In this document: positions 45,188-52,401 of the stretch, one piece after another
Layout of the letters: the number at the start of each line of letters is the position of its first letter
Numbering within the stretch: the stretch's first letter is position 1
Assembly: GCA_025936825.1 (NCBI GenBank)
Contig: JAICSO010000011.1
Coordinates: 1 to 64,000 of the forward strand
Source: Terriglobales bacterium
GTDB taxonomy: Bacteria; Acidobacteriota; Terriglobia; Terriglobales; Acidobacteriaceae
Direction: 5' to 3'
Length of the DNA stretch: 64,000 nt
Notes under the pieces: generated by a model
What the model was told of the DNA's origin: nothing
Database searches by the model: none
What the model saw: only the letters and a program-made list of their open reading frames with translations
Program-made: the position numbers and the translations under genes

Positions 45188-45251
45188 CTCATTCCGAGCG
45201 AGCATTCCAATGCGCTTGCGAATCGGAAGCGCAGTCGAGGAACCTGCTGTT
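45188..45251 (+). repeat. Dispersed repeat, copy in the rpsI-rpsB gap
   Basis: Begins CTCATTCCGAGCGAGCATTC and ends CAGTCGAGGAACCTGCTGTT. The reverse complement of 49817-49881 is closely similar over its length. Confidence 0.75.
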
Positions 45252-45320
45252 AACGCTTCGAGACTTCGAAGGTTTCTAAGGTTTCGCCGGAGTTCCGTTG
45301 AAACCTTGAAAACCTGCAAG

Positions 45321-45716
45321 CTATCGCTTGCTGAACTGGAAGCGCTTTCTCGCGCCCTTCTGGCCGTACTTCTTGCGCTCTTTGCCACGAGCGTCGCGGC
45401 TCACCAGCCCTTCGGACTTCAACTTCTTGCGCAGCTCGGCGTTGAACTGCATCAGCGCGCGCGCGATGCCCAGCTTCACAGCATCGGCCTGACCATTGAC
45501 GCCGCCACCGGAAACGTTCGCAAGCACATTGAACGTCGCCGTCGACTCGGTCGAAACCAGCGGCTGCTTGGCCGCCGAGCGCTGCGACTCAGTCACAAAA
45601 TATTCTTCGAATGCGCGTCCGTTGACCTTGAAGTCTCCACTGCCCGGACGCAAGAACACGCGGGCCACAGCCGTCTTGCGGCGTCCGGTGCCATAATATT
45701 GAACTAGTTCAGCCAT
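45321..45716 (-). CDS. rpsI: 30S ribosomal protein S9
   Basis: 131 residues: [20 protein letters not shown] at the N-terminus, then [20 protein letters not shown], and the basic tail [18 protein letters not shown]-like (read [17 protein letters not shown]). Follows rplM as usual. Only 4 bp before its ATG begins a heptamer repeat block (45721-45752), and no strong ribosome binding site is visible. Confidence 0.97.
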   Translation of the reverse strand: MAELVQYYGTGRRKTAVARVFLRPGSGDFKVNGRAFEEYFVTESQRSAAKQPLVSTESTATFNVLANVSGGGVNGQADAVKLGIARALMQFNAELRKKLKSEGLVSRDARGKERKKYGQKGARKRFQFSKR

Positions 45717-45720
45717 TCTT

Positions 45721-45752
45721 TAGCATTCAGCACTCAGCAATCAGCACTCAGC
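45721..45752 (+). repeat. Heptamer repeat (TCAGCAC units) in the rpsI leader
   Basis: TCAGCAC, TCAGCAA, TCAGCAC, TCAGCC in tandem directly upstream of the rpsI start codon. Confidence 0.8.
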
Positions 45753-45775
45753 CAATTCCAGCGCTTTACCTTTCC

Positions 45776-45905
45776 TGAAATCAGGGTTTCGAAGGTTTCA
45801 ATGTTTCAAAGGTTTCGCGTCTGACTTTGAAACCTTGAAACCTCCGAAACTTTAGAACTCGTTTGCTTCAGCTAAGAGCTAAAAGCTAATAGCTAAAAGC
45901 TGCAG
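45776..45905. repeat. Heptamer-like repeats between rplM and rpsI
   Basis: GGTTTC-containing units with their inverted series (TGAAACC) at 45776-45855, then GCTAAGA, GCTAAAA, GCTAATA, GCTAAAA at about 45870-45901, ending just after the rplM stop. Confidence 0.7.
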
Positions 45906-45909
45906 CTCG

Positions 45910-46341
45910 CTACGCGAGCTGCTTCACTTCCGGCTTCTGAGCCGCGTGCGGGTGCTTGTCACCCTTGTAAACTTTCAGCTTGCTGAACATCTGCACGCCG
46001 AGCTTCGTCTTCGGAAGCATGCGCTTCACTGCATCTTCAATGATCAGCTCCGGCTTGCGGACCACGCGCTTCTTGAACTCTTCCGTGCGCAGGCCGCCCG
46101 GATACCCGGTGTAGTGCTGATAAACCTTGGCGTCAGCCTTGGTGCCGGTGGTCTTCACCTTCTCGGCGTTGATCACCACCACGTGATCGCCGGTGTCGAG
46201 AAACGGCGTGTACTTCGGATTCTCTTTGCCCATCAAAATGCGGGCTACTTGCGACGCGACGCGGCCCAGGGCTAGGCCCGAGGCGTCCACGACATACCAC
46301 TTGCGCGCAATTTCCCCCGCTTTGGGGAAATACGTTGACAT
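45910..46341 (-). CDS. rplM: 50S ribosomal protein L13
   Basis: 143 residues from ATG 46341 (GGGAGAG upstream): [20 protein letters not shown], then [32 protein letters not shown], and GGLRTEEF before [11 protein letters not shown]. The frame to 46416 is leader sequence. First gene of the minus-strand translation cluster. Confidence 0.97.
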   Translation of the reverse strand: MSTYFPKAGEIARKWYVVDASGLALGRVASQVARILMGKENPKYTPFLDTGDHVVVINAEKVKTTGTKADAKVYQHYTGYPGGLRTEEFKKRVVRKPELIIEDAVKRMLPKTKLGVQMFSKLKVYKGDKHPHAAQKPEVKQLA

Positions 46342-46489
46342 GCTGCTCTCCCAAGAATGAAAACTGAAAGAAGACCGCTGAGTACCCCAGGGATCACCCC
46401 AAACGTACGGCTTCAAATCGGGGACCCCGTATCTACAAGCGCCGAAGGCGCAGGGTTACCGGGCGGGCAACCGCAGAACTACCCACCTA

Positions 46490-46519
46490 AGGATAGAGAA
46501 GGAAGTGCTGGATTGTCAA
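46490..46519 (-). promoter_or_regulatory. Putative sigma-70 type promoter of rplM-rpsI
   Basis: Minus strand TTGACA (46514-46519), 18 bp, TATCCT (46490-46495). It gives a leader of about 140 bases before rplM. The 360-bp region 46342-46701 otherwise holds only short GC-rich hairpins and the ribosome binding site of the next gene. Confidence 0.55.
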
Positions 46520-46701
46520 CGAGGAAGGTGGGCGGGTTAGGCATCAGGCCCTAGGCTTCAGCAGAGGTCGTGTGTGGACGGGCGCCCGACTCTCCAGTCG
46601 TGCCACAAACGCCGGTCGAGCGCAGAAGTCCCACTCAGGTACATAGGCGTCTAATTCAACGACGCGCCCAGGCCGATGAACTCCCTAGGAGGATCTCGGC
46701 C

Positions 46702-47268
46702 ATGGAACTCTCGTTTTCTTCTTGCTCGCATATGCGATCCTGGGCTGGGCAAGCTTTGCTTCTTATTGCCGCGATGGTTGCTCTGGTGCTCTCACCCGCC
46801 GTCGCCTCGGCGCAGAACAGCTGCAAGAATTGCCCGGTGGGAAAAGCGCTAGAAGAGCAGTTCCCGGAAGCGCCGGAGCCGGTTACGCGGCGCGCGGATG
46901 GTGGGCTCAAGCACGACTTGATGGAAAACGCGCGGATCAGGAGAGCGGAGCGATCGTACATGCGGAAGTTTTGGATTGCGCACGGAGTTTTCCTCGCCAC
47001 CAATGTTTTTGATATCGAAATGACGCATCAGCGAATTGCACACTACAAGTGCGTTGAGGGCGGCGAAGGGATCGTGGACCCGCACGCATCGCGTGGTGAA
47101 ATGTACCGCAAGGACATGATTGTTTTCGGCGCGATCACGGGAATGGATTTGCTCTTTGCAAAAGCGAGGCCGCCGAAAGCTTTTAAATGGGTACCGTTCA
47201 TTGGATCGAGTTACGGGACCGTGATGCACCTCCGCGCTGGAATTCGCTGGCGGACTGGTTGCTGGTAA
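46702..47268 (+). CDS. Secreted or membrane-associated unknown protein
   Basis: 188 residues from ATG 46702, which has a textbook AGGAGG at 46687-46692. Signal peptide (QALLLIAAMVALVLSPAVAS then AQ), a CxxC pair (CKNCPVG) just after cleavage, then a basic helix and two weakly hydrophobic segments (WIAHGVFLATNVFDIEMTHQ; MIVFGAITGMDLLFA). The frame upstream to 46570 is not credited. No known family recognised. Confidence 0.75.
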   Translation: MELSFSSCSHMRSWAGQALLLIAAMVALVLSPAVASAQNSCKNCPVGKALEEQFPEAPEPVTRRADGGLKHDLMENARIRRAERSYMRKFWIAHGVFLATNVFDIEMTHQRIAHYKCVEGGEGIVDPHASRGEMYRKDMIVFGAITGMDLLFAKARPPKAFKWVPFIGSSYGTVMHLRAGIRWRTGCW

Positions 47269-47423
47269 AGCCTGGCAGTGGCCCAAGTCTATCGACGATT
47301 CTACAATGCGGGTGCGCCATGTCTCGCGGTTTTCGACACATGGGAACCTCAAGCCCGAACACCAGCGTGTTCGTATTTCCCACTTCTCGAACGGCGCCAG
47401 AAGTGACGCACCCACGTTGCGAG

Positions 47424-47726
47424 TTACTTCTTGTCAGCGGATTTCGCAGTCGACTCAGCCTTCGCCTTGCTGTCCTTCTTAGCCGAATCCTTCCCCGAGT
47501 CGCTCTTGCTCTCGGACTCGGACTTGGAACTCGATCCCGCCGATGACTTCTTGGCGTAGTCGGTCACGTACCAACCCGATCCCTTGAACTGCACGGCGGG
47601 CGCGGAAATCATCTGTTCAACCTTTCCGCCGCACTCGGGACACTTCTTCACCAGCGGGTCGGAAAACCTCTGGATGCGTTCAAAGCGATGACCGCACTTC
47701 TGGCACTGATATTCGTAAAGGGGCAT
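47424..47726 (-). CDS. FmdB-family zinc-ribbon protein
   Basis: About 100 residues starting MPLYEYQCQKCGHRFERIQR, then KCPECGG: two CxxC pairs forming a zinc ribbon, the FmdB/CxxC_CxxC_SSSS family. The tail is Ser/Lys/Glu-rich low complexity (KSSAGSSSKSESESKSD), as usual for the family. The frame to 47777 extends into repeats and is not used. Function unknown; a regulator role has been proposed for the family. Confidence 0.88.
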   Translation of the reverse strand: MPLYEYQCQKCGHRFERIQRFSDPLVKKCPECGGKVEQMISAPAVQFKGSGWYVTDYAKKSSAGSSSKSESESKSDSGKDSAKKDSKAKAESTAKSADKK

Positions 47727-47773
47727 TGGGTGTGTGGCGCGGACGCCCTCGTCCGCGGTGTGTTTTGATTTTA

Positions 47774-47870
47774 GCATTCAGCAATCAGCATGCTGGCGCT
47801 CTACGCCATGAAAGTGAGGTTTCAGGTTTCAGGTTTCAGGCTGCGAGTTCCAGGTTTCAGGTTTCCAACT
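47774..47870 (+). repeat. Heptamer repeats (TCAGCAA and CAGGTTT units)
   Basis: TAGCATTCAGCAATCAGCAT near 47774, then CAGGTTT units from 47820, ending with CAGGTTTCAGGTTTCC. Noncoding. Confidence 0.75.
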
Positions 47871-47997
47871 CGCGAGTGAAACCTTGAACCTTCAAAACTT
47901 TGAACCTCAGCTGCCCCTGCTTTTCCCCCAGCCGTGAAACGCCCAGCCGTGTCACGTCACCATATGACATCCGAAACTCGAAAGGCCGGAGGAAACC

Positions 47998-48768
47998 ATG
48001 TCCACTCAACCTGTATTTGGTGCATTTGATCAGGGGCAAGTCCCCACCATCGCCTGCTTCAACAAAGCCACCGTCGCGCTTGGCGTCGATCTGGGTGCGC
48101 TGATCACCGCCATGCAAACCTACATCGATAATTTCGTCGCCCCGGTTTGGGGCACGCCGGCAAAGCTGGTCAGGACGACAGATTTCCAGAAGGGCGCCTG
48201 GGCCATGGTGTTCCTCGACAACGCCGACCAACCCGGTGCGCTCGCCTATCACGATCTAACGCCCGATGGCCTGCCCGTTTCAAAGGTCTTCGTCAAGACC
48301 ACGCTGGATGACAAGCAACTAGTCAGCGTTTCCGCCTCACACGAACTGGTGGAAATGCTGGTCGATCCCGCGATCAACATGCTGACCACCGGCCCCGATC
48401 CCAAACTCATCTACGCGTATGAGAGCGCCGATCCGGTCGAAGAAAGCGATTTCCCGGTGAACGGAATTGCCATGAGCAACTTCGTCTACCCCGCGTACTT
48501 CGAGACATTCCGCAGGCCGGGCTCGGCGCAGTTCGATCACATGGGAAAAGTGAACAAGCCATTCCAGATTCTTTCCGGTGGTTACCAGATCATTCTCAAA
48601 AACGGAAAGTGGACCCAGGTCTTTGGCTCCGAAGCCAAGAAGAAACGGTTCCAGAGGGAAGATCGTCGCGGTCATCGCAGCGAGACGAGAGAAGAAGGCA
48701 AGCTGCTGCGCGCAGACCTGACCAAAATTAAGAAACTGCAGGCAAAAGCTGCAGCCCAGGCCGCGTAA
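47998..48768 (+). CDS. Unknown protein with an HExxE metallopeptidase-like motif
   Basis: 256 residues, no signal peptide. After FGAFDQGQVPTIACFNKATV, a central segment reads VSASHELVEMLVDPAINM: H-E-L-V-E with a following D-P, recalling zinc-peptidase helices but without the second His of HExxH. The C-terminus is highly basic (KKKRFQREDRRGHRSETREE). ATG 47998 has GGAGGAAA upstream. It may be a metal-binding enzyme; the family is not recognised. Confidence 0.72.
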   Translation: MSTQPVFGAFDQGQVPTIACFNKATVALGVDLGALITAMQTYIDNFVAPVWGTPAKLVRTTDFQKGAWAMVFLDNADQPGALAYHDLTPDGLPVSKVFVKTTLDDKQLVSVSASHELVEMLVDPAINMLTTGPDPKLIYAYESADPVEESDFPVNGIAMSNFVYPAYFETFRRPGSAQFDHMGKVNKPFQILSGGYQIILKNGKWTQVFGSEAKKKRFQREDRRGHRSETREEGKLLRADLTKIKKLQAKAAAQAA

Positions 48769-48771
48769 GTG

Positions 48772-48896
48772 TTTCAAACCCAGGTTTCAAAGTTTCAAGG
48801 TTTCGCGGTTTCAAGTTCAAGGTTTCAACTTCTAAAGGCTCTGACCTTCAAGTTCGGAACCTTGAAACCTGCGGACTTTGAAACCGTTTCTGCGAA
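48772..48896. repeat. GTTTCA-type repeats between the unknown gene and rsmI
   Basis: Irregular 7-9-bp units GGTTTCAA on the plus strand turn into their complement (TTGAAACC) towards 48890, giving a possible hairpin. Confidence 0.65.
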
Positions 48897-48966
48897 GCGC
48901 CAATCAATCACACTGATTTCGCGCTAACGGCCCGCCCCTAACAACTCGAATGCTACACTCCCCGGT

Positions 48967-49878
48967 GTGACCGCAGAACGCGAGCTTGCGCCGGGGCTGT
49001 ACCTCGTCGCCACACCTATTGGCAATCTCGAGGACATCACGCTGCGCGCCGTTCGCGTGCTCAAGCAGTGTGACCTGATCGCCTGCGAGGACACGCGGCA
49101 GACACAAAAGCTGCTGAATCACTTCGGGATCGAAAAACCCACCATCAGCTACCACGAGCATAATGAGGCTTCGCGGGCTGCGGAGTTGATCGAGAAACTG
49201 GCGCACGGCGCTCGGATTGCGGTGGTCAGCGACGCAGGTATGCCGGGAGTTTCTGATCCAGGATTTCGTATCGTGTCGCTCGCGATTGAAAACAGTATTG
49301 CAATCGTGCCGATTCCTGGGCCGGCCGCATTCGTTTCAGCGTTGGTGGCCAGCGGGCTACCGATTGAATCGTTCGCTTTCAGGGGATTCCTGCCGCCGAA
49401 AAGCGGGGCACGGAAACGAGTGTTAGAGCGAATCAAAGAGTCTTTGCAGACGCAGGTCTTCTACGAAGCTCCGCATCGCATCCGAGAGACGCTGGAGGAC
49501 GTCGTGGGGGCGCTCGGATCCAATCGACGCGCGGTCATCGCTCGCGAATTAACCAAAGTCCACGAAGAGTTCCTGCGTGGCACCGCGGCGGAACTGGTCG
49601 CGATCCTGAATGGCCGCGGTGAACTGAAGGGCGAGATCGTGCTGCTAATCGGGCCTGCCAGCGAGGCCGAAGCGCCTACCGCTGCGACCTCTATTCGAGA
49701 TCGTGTCGCACAGCTCATGCGCGAAGAGAAACTGGATGCGAAGGCCGCGCTTAAGAAAGTGGCGAAAGAGCGGAGTATTTCGAAAAGTGAAGTGTACAGG
49801 GAGTGGCAAGCGACAAAAGCAGGTTCCTCGACTGCGCGTCCGATCCGAAGCGCGGATCGGAATGCTCGCTGGGAATGA
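48967..49878 (+). CDS. rsmI: 16S rRNA (cytidine-2'-O)-methyltransferase RsmI
   Basis: 303 residues. Methylates the 2'-OH of C1402 with SAM. Motifs: GLYLVATPIGNLEDITLRAV, then CEDTRQTQKLLNHFGI, VSDAGMPGVSDPG, PIPGPAAFVSALVASGLP and FYEAPHRI. Start is GTG 48967. The last 16 or so codons (KAGSSTARPIRSADRNARWE region) and the stop codon lie inside a dispersed repeat (49817-49881), so the C-terminus has been replaced or extended by repeat DNA. Confidence 0.95.
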   Translation: MTAERELAPGLYLVATPIGNLEDITLRAVRVLKQCDLIACEDTRQTQKLLNHFGIEKPTISYHEHNEASRAAELIEKLAHGARIAVVSDAGMPGVSDPGFRIVSLAIENSIAIVPIPGPAAFVSALVASGLPIESFAFRGFLPPKSGARKRVLERIKESLQTQVFYEAPHRIRETLEDVVGALGSNRRAVIARELTKVHEEFLRGTAAELVAILNGRGELKGEIVLLIGPASEAEAPTAATSIRDRVAQLMREEKLDAKAALKKVAKERSISKSEVYREWQATKAGSSTARPIRSADRNARWE

Positions 49879-49881
49879 CAG
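49817..49881 (-). repeat. Dispersed repeat overlapping the rsmI 3' end
   Basis: Its minus strand resembles 45188-45251 (TCATTCC, GCGAGCATTCC, CGCAGTCGAGGAACCTGCT). It contains the rsmI stop codon (49876-49878). Confidence 0.7.
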
Positions 49882-50031
49882 TTTCATAATGATGCTGCAT
49901 AGTGACAGCCGCACTCGCTAGCCGGGCGAGCCACGCTCGCCGCTTTTGCCTCGCCTGAAGATCTAGACAAACTTCTTGCGTAGCTTCGCTCCGCAGGACA
50001 GCCGAGGGCGGCTGTCCCTACGTGCATGGAG

Positions 50032-50868
50032 TTAAATCTGCATCAGCTTGGTGAGTTCCGGCGAAGAAACGCAATCATCGAGAAAATTGAAAGTTCCTGT
50101 CGCCTGTACTTCGCGAATCGCGGTCAGGAACCCGGTCATGGCCGCCCGGTACAGCGACGTTGCCAGGCTGATCCGCTTCACGCCTGCCGCCGCGAGTTCA
50201 GCGACCGAAAAGGATTTCCCCTTAATTCCGGCCATGAAGTTAAACGGTTTTGAGATCGATGCGCAGACAGTCCGAACCGACTCCAAATCAGGCAGACCGG
50301 GAGCAAAGAGCACATCCGCTCCGGCCTTTTCGAACGCCTGCAGCCGGCGAATGGTTTCGTCCAAGCTTGGATCAGCGAAAAGGAGATTGTGCGCTCGAGC
50401 GGTCAGCATGAAAGGAAACGGCAGCGCGCGAGCGGCTTCCGCTCCTGCGGCGATTCGCTCTACGGCGAGTTCGAATTCATAGAGCGGCTGGCTGGGGTTT
50501 CCGGTTGCGTCTTCGATCGTGCAGCCAACCAATCCGGCATCGGCGGCGCGGCGAACAGTTTCCGCAACCACCTCGGGGCGATCTCCGAAGCCATTCCCCA
50601 AATCCGCGGAGACGGGAACGTCGGTCGCATCAACGATACCTTTTCCGTGGCTGAGGGCTTCTTCTCGCGTGAGCGCATGGTCCTTGCGCCCGACCACATT
50701 AGCTGCGGCGGCACTCGATGTTGCTAGTGCTTGAAAGCCCAATCCGGCAAGAACACGCGCAGACCCGACATCCCAGGGATTTGGAATAACAAAAGCGCCG
50801 GGGGCTTGATGCAGAGATTGAAAACGATTGGCCTTCTCGGCCTGACTTACGGACATAGGTACTCGCAC
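50032..50868 (-). CDS. Isocitrate lyase/PEP mutase-family protein
   Basis: 278 residues (ATG 50868, or the internal Met five codons later). Family pattern: FQSLHQAPGAFVIPNPWDVG, then ALATSSAAAANVVG, VPVSADLGNGFGD, VGCTIEDATG and FMLTARAHNLLF. The usual KKCGH lyase motif is absent, so it is of the PEP-mutase/oxaloacetate-hydrolase-like branch, forming or breaking C-C or P-C bonds next to a carboxylate. The substrate is unknown. It stands between repeats, without operon partners. Confidence 0.88.
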   Translation of the reverse strand: MRVPMSVSQAEKANRFQSLHQAPGAFVIPNPWDVGSARVLAGLGFQALATSSAAAANVVGRKDHALTREEALSHGKGIVDATDVPVSADLGNGFGDRPEVVAETVRRAADAGLVGCTIEDATGNPSQPLYEFELAVERIAAGAEAARALPFPFMLTARAHNLLFADPSLDETIRRLQAFEKAGADVLFAPGLPDLESVRTVCASISKPFNFMAGIKGKSFSVAELAAAGVKRISLATSLYRAAMTGFLTAIREVQATGTFNFLDDCVSSPELTKLMQI

Positions 50869-50906
50869 CTGGGAATGAGATGACGGGCAGGTCGAATCGA
50901 TGCGAT

Positions 50907-51362
50907 TTACTTCGACAATTCCTTCTTTACTGCATCGCTGACAACCTTCCCGTCCACCCGCATGCCTTGAGCGGCGAATTTGGCCATGGCATTCTTCATC
51001 ACGGTACCCATGTCCTTCATCGTGGGCGATCCCATTTCCGCGATCACCGCTTTCACGCCTGCCTCGATCTCGGCCTGACCCGCGGCTTTTGGCAGGTAGG
51101 CTTCGATTACGGAAATCTCAGCCGCTTCCTTGTCGGCCATCTCCTGGCGGCCACCCTTGGTGAACTGCTCGACGGAATCCTTGCGCTGCTTGATCAGCGT
51201 GCTCAGGACCTGCTGCGATTCCTTGTCGTCGAGATCTGCCATTTTCTCGATCTTCCGGTTCATGAGCGCAGTTTTGACCATGCGCAAGGTGGAGAGACGC
51301 GCTTCGTCGCGCGCCTTCATGGCAGTGACAATGTCTTTTTGAATCTGATCTACAAGGGACAT
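50907..51362 (-). CDS. yqeY: GatB/YqeY-domain protein
   Basis: 151 residues: MSLVDQIQKDIVTAMKARDE, then RLSTLRMVKTALMNRKIE and AYLPKAAGQAEIEAGVKAVI, the stand-alone YqeY family related to the tRNA-binding tail of GatB. Its role is not settled. ATG 51362; the longer frame to 51494 reads through heptamer repeats and is rejected. Confidence 0.93.
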   Translation of the reverse strand: MSLVDQIQKDIVTAMKARDEARLSTLRMVKTALMNRKIEKMADLDDKESQQVLSTLIKQRKDSVEQFTKGGRQEMADKEAAEISVIEAYLPKAAGQAEIEAGVKAVIAEMGSPTMKDMGTVMKNAMAKFAAQGMRVDGKVVSDAVKKELSK

Positions 51363-51375
51363 GGGGGAAGTATAA

Positions 51376-51492
51376 CAACCGTTGTTGGTTATTGGTTGTT
51401 GGGCAAAACCTCGTCGTACGTCGTCGGTCGTACGTCGTAGGGCTCTTGGCTCTTGGCTCTTGGCTCTAGGCTCTTGGCTCTTGGCTCTTGGC
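51376..51492. repeat. Compound heptamer repeat island upstream of yqeY
   Basis: Three successive blocks with a 7-bp period: GTTGTTG/GTTATTG (51378-51400), CGTCGTA/CGTCGTC (51412-51440) and GGCTCTT repeated about six times (51442-51490). It fills the yqeY upstream region. Confidence 0.85.
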
Positions 51493-51533
51493 AAGATTTC
51501 AGAGCGATTACGCGGATTGCAACTGTTTTACAC

Positions 51534-51565
51534 AAAAAAGGTCCCCAGCGACTTTGCTGGGGACC
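51534..51565 (-). terminator. Intrinsic terminator of the SYLF gene
   Basis: Perfect 10-bp stem GGTCCCCAGC / GCTGGGGACC (51540-51549 and 51556-51565) with a 6-base loop, followed on the minus strand by six T. 22 bp after the SYLF stop. Confidence 0.9.
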
Positions 51566-51587
51566 TCGGGACTGTACGTTGGACCGT

Positions 51588-52298
51588 TTATTGCAGCGAT
51601 TTCGGATCCGACAAATTCTTTGGCGAAGCCTTTTGCAGAACTGCGTCCAGTTCATGGCCTGCGGCCGGAATTCCGACTTTGCCTTCACGGAGAATTTCTT
51701 TCGCGGTCAGCTTCTTGCCATAGAGCTTCTCGTTCGCGCCGTTGTCCGGACGCAACGTCGACCCTTCCAGCGACACGCCCGCAAAGAGTCCACGCGAACG
51801 CGAGTAGGAAAGAATCTCGGCACGCATGACCACGTCAGTTGCGGCAGTTGCAGCACGGCCCTTCGGACCGGCTGCGGCGGCGGCATCGGCGCCGAGCTTG
51901 ACTTTGCTGCCCATGAGCGACTCGGCTCCGCGCGGGTTCATCACCAGCAAAACGAAATCCGTCGCCTGTCCTCCCAGCTGGAAGCCGATGTTTCCGCCTT
52001 CGAGCGCATACATCGCCGGCGCACCCCACGAGCCCGTGTAGTGCTGCCCACTGCGGCAAACCATCACGCCACGTCCGAAGCTGCCGCCAATGCCGATGGC
52101 CAACTTCTTCACCGAAGGCAGAACAATGACGCACTCGGCGCGATCAAGCAGATCTTTGGGAATATCGTCAGGGATGTTCAGGATTTCCTTGAGAACGGTG
52201 CCGGAGTCCTTGATGCGGTCGACTTCTTTGATGTCGCCCGCGGCAAAACTCAATTGCGCAGAAAGCAACGCCACCAGAACGAACAGCAGCTTCTTCAT
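51588..52298 (-). CDS. Secreted SYLF-domain (YSC84-like) lipid-binding protein
   Basis: 236 residues. Signal peptide (MKKLLFVLVALLSAQLSFA then A), then a SYLF/Ysc84 domain: LLDRAECVIVLPSVKKLAIG, IGGSFGRGVMVCR, GNIGFQLGGQATDFVLLVM and LFAGVSLEGSTLRPD. The domain binds phosphoinositides in eukaryotes; in bacteria these proteins are periplasmic and poorly known. GAGGAGGG ribosome binding site before ATG 52298, and a strong terminator follows, so it may be a single-gene unit. Confidence 0.9.
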   Translation of the reverse strand: MKKLLFVLVALLSAQLSFAAGDIKEVDRIKDSGTVLKEILNIPDDIPKDLLDRAECVIVLPSVKKLAIGIGGSFGRGVMVCRSGQHYTGSWGAPAMYALEGGNIGFQLGGQATDFVLLVMNPRGAESLMGSKVKLGADAAAAAGPKGRAATAATDVVMRAEILSYSRSRGLFAGVSLEGSTLRPDNGANEKLYGKKLTAKEILREGKVGIPAAGHELDAVLQKASPKNLSDPKSLQ

Positions 52299-52348
52299 GA
52301 TCCCTCCTCAGCAGAAAATATTCTACTCTGGGAGGATTTATGACTGCG

Positions 52349-52379
52349 CCCACTTCTCCCAAAAAACGGGAGAAGTGGG
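52349..52379. terminator. Perfect 12-bp hairpin between sat-cysC and the SYLF gene
   Basis: CCCACTTCTCCC (52349-52360), a 7-base A-rich loop, GGGAGAAGTGGG (52368-52379), about 22 bp after the sat-cysC stop. No T-tract outside the stem, so it may be a terminator of another type or a dispersed repeat. Confidence 0.5.
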
Positions 52380-52401
52380 GCACCCTTTAGTACATGTATG
52401 G

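Noticed and set aside
46342-46569. Hairpins upstream of rplM as a ribosomal-protein riboregulator
   Set aside because: Some GC-rich hairpins are present, but nothing resembling a known L13 or S9 leader was recognised.
51363-51494. N-terminal extension of YqeY rich in SQEPRAK
   Set aside because: It is a translation of the 7-bp repeats GGCTCTT and CGTCGTA; the conserved protein starts at ATG 51362.
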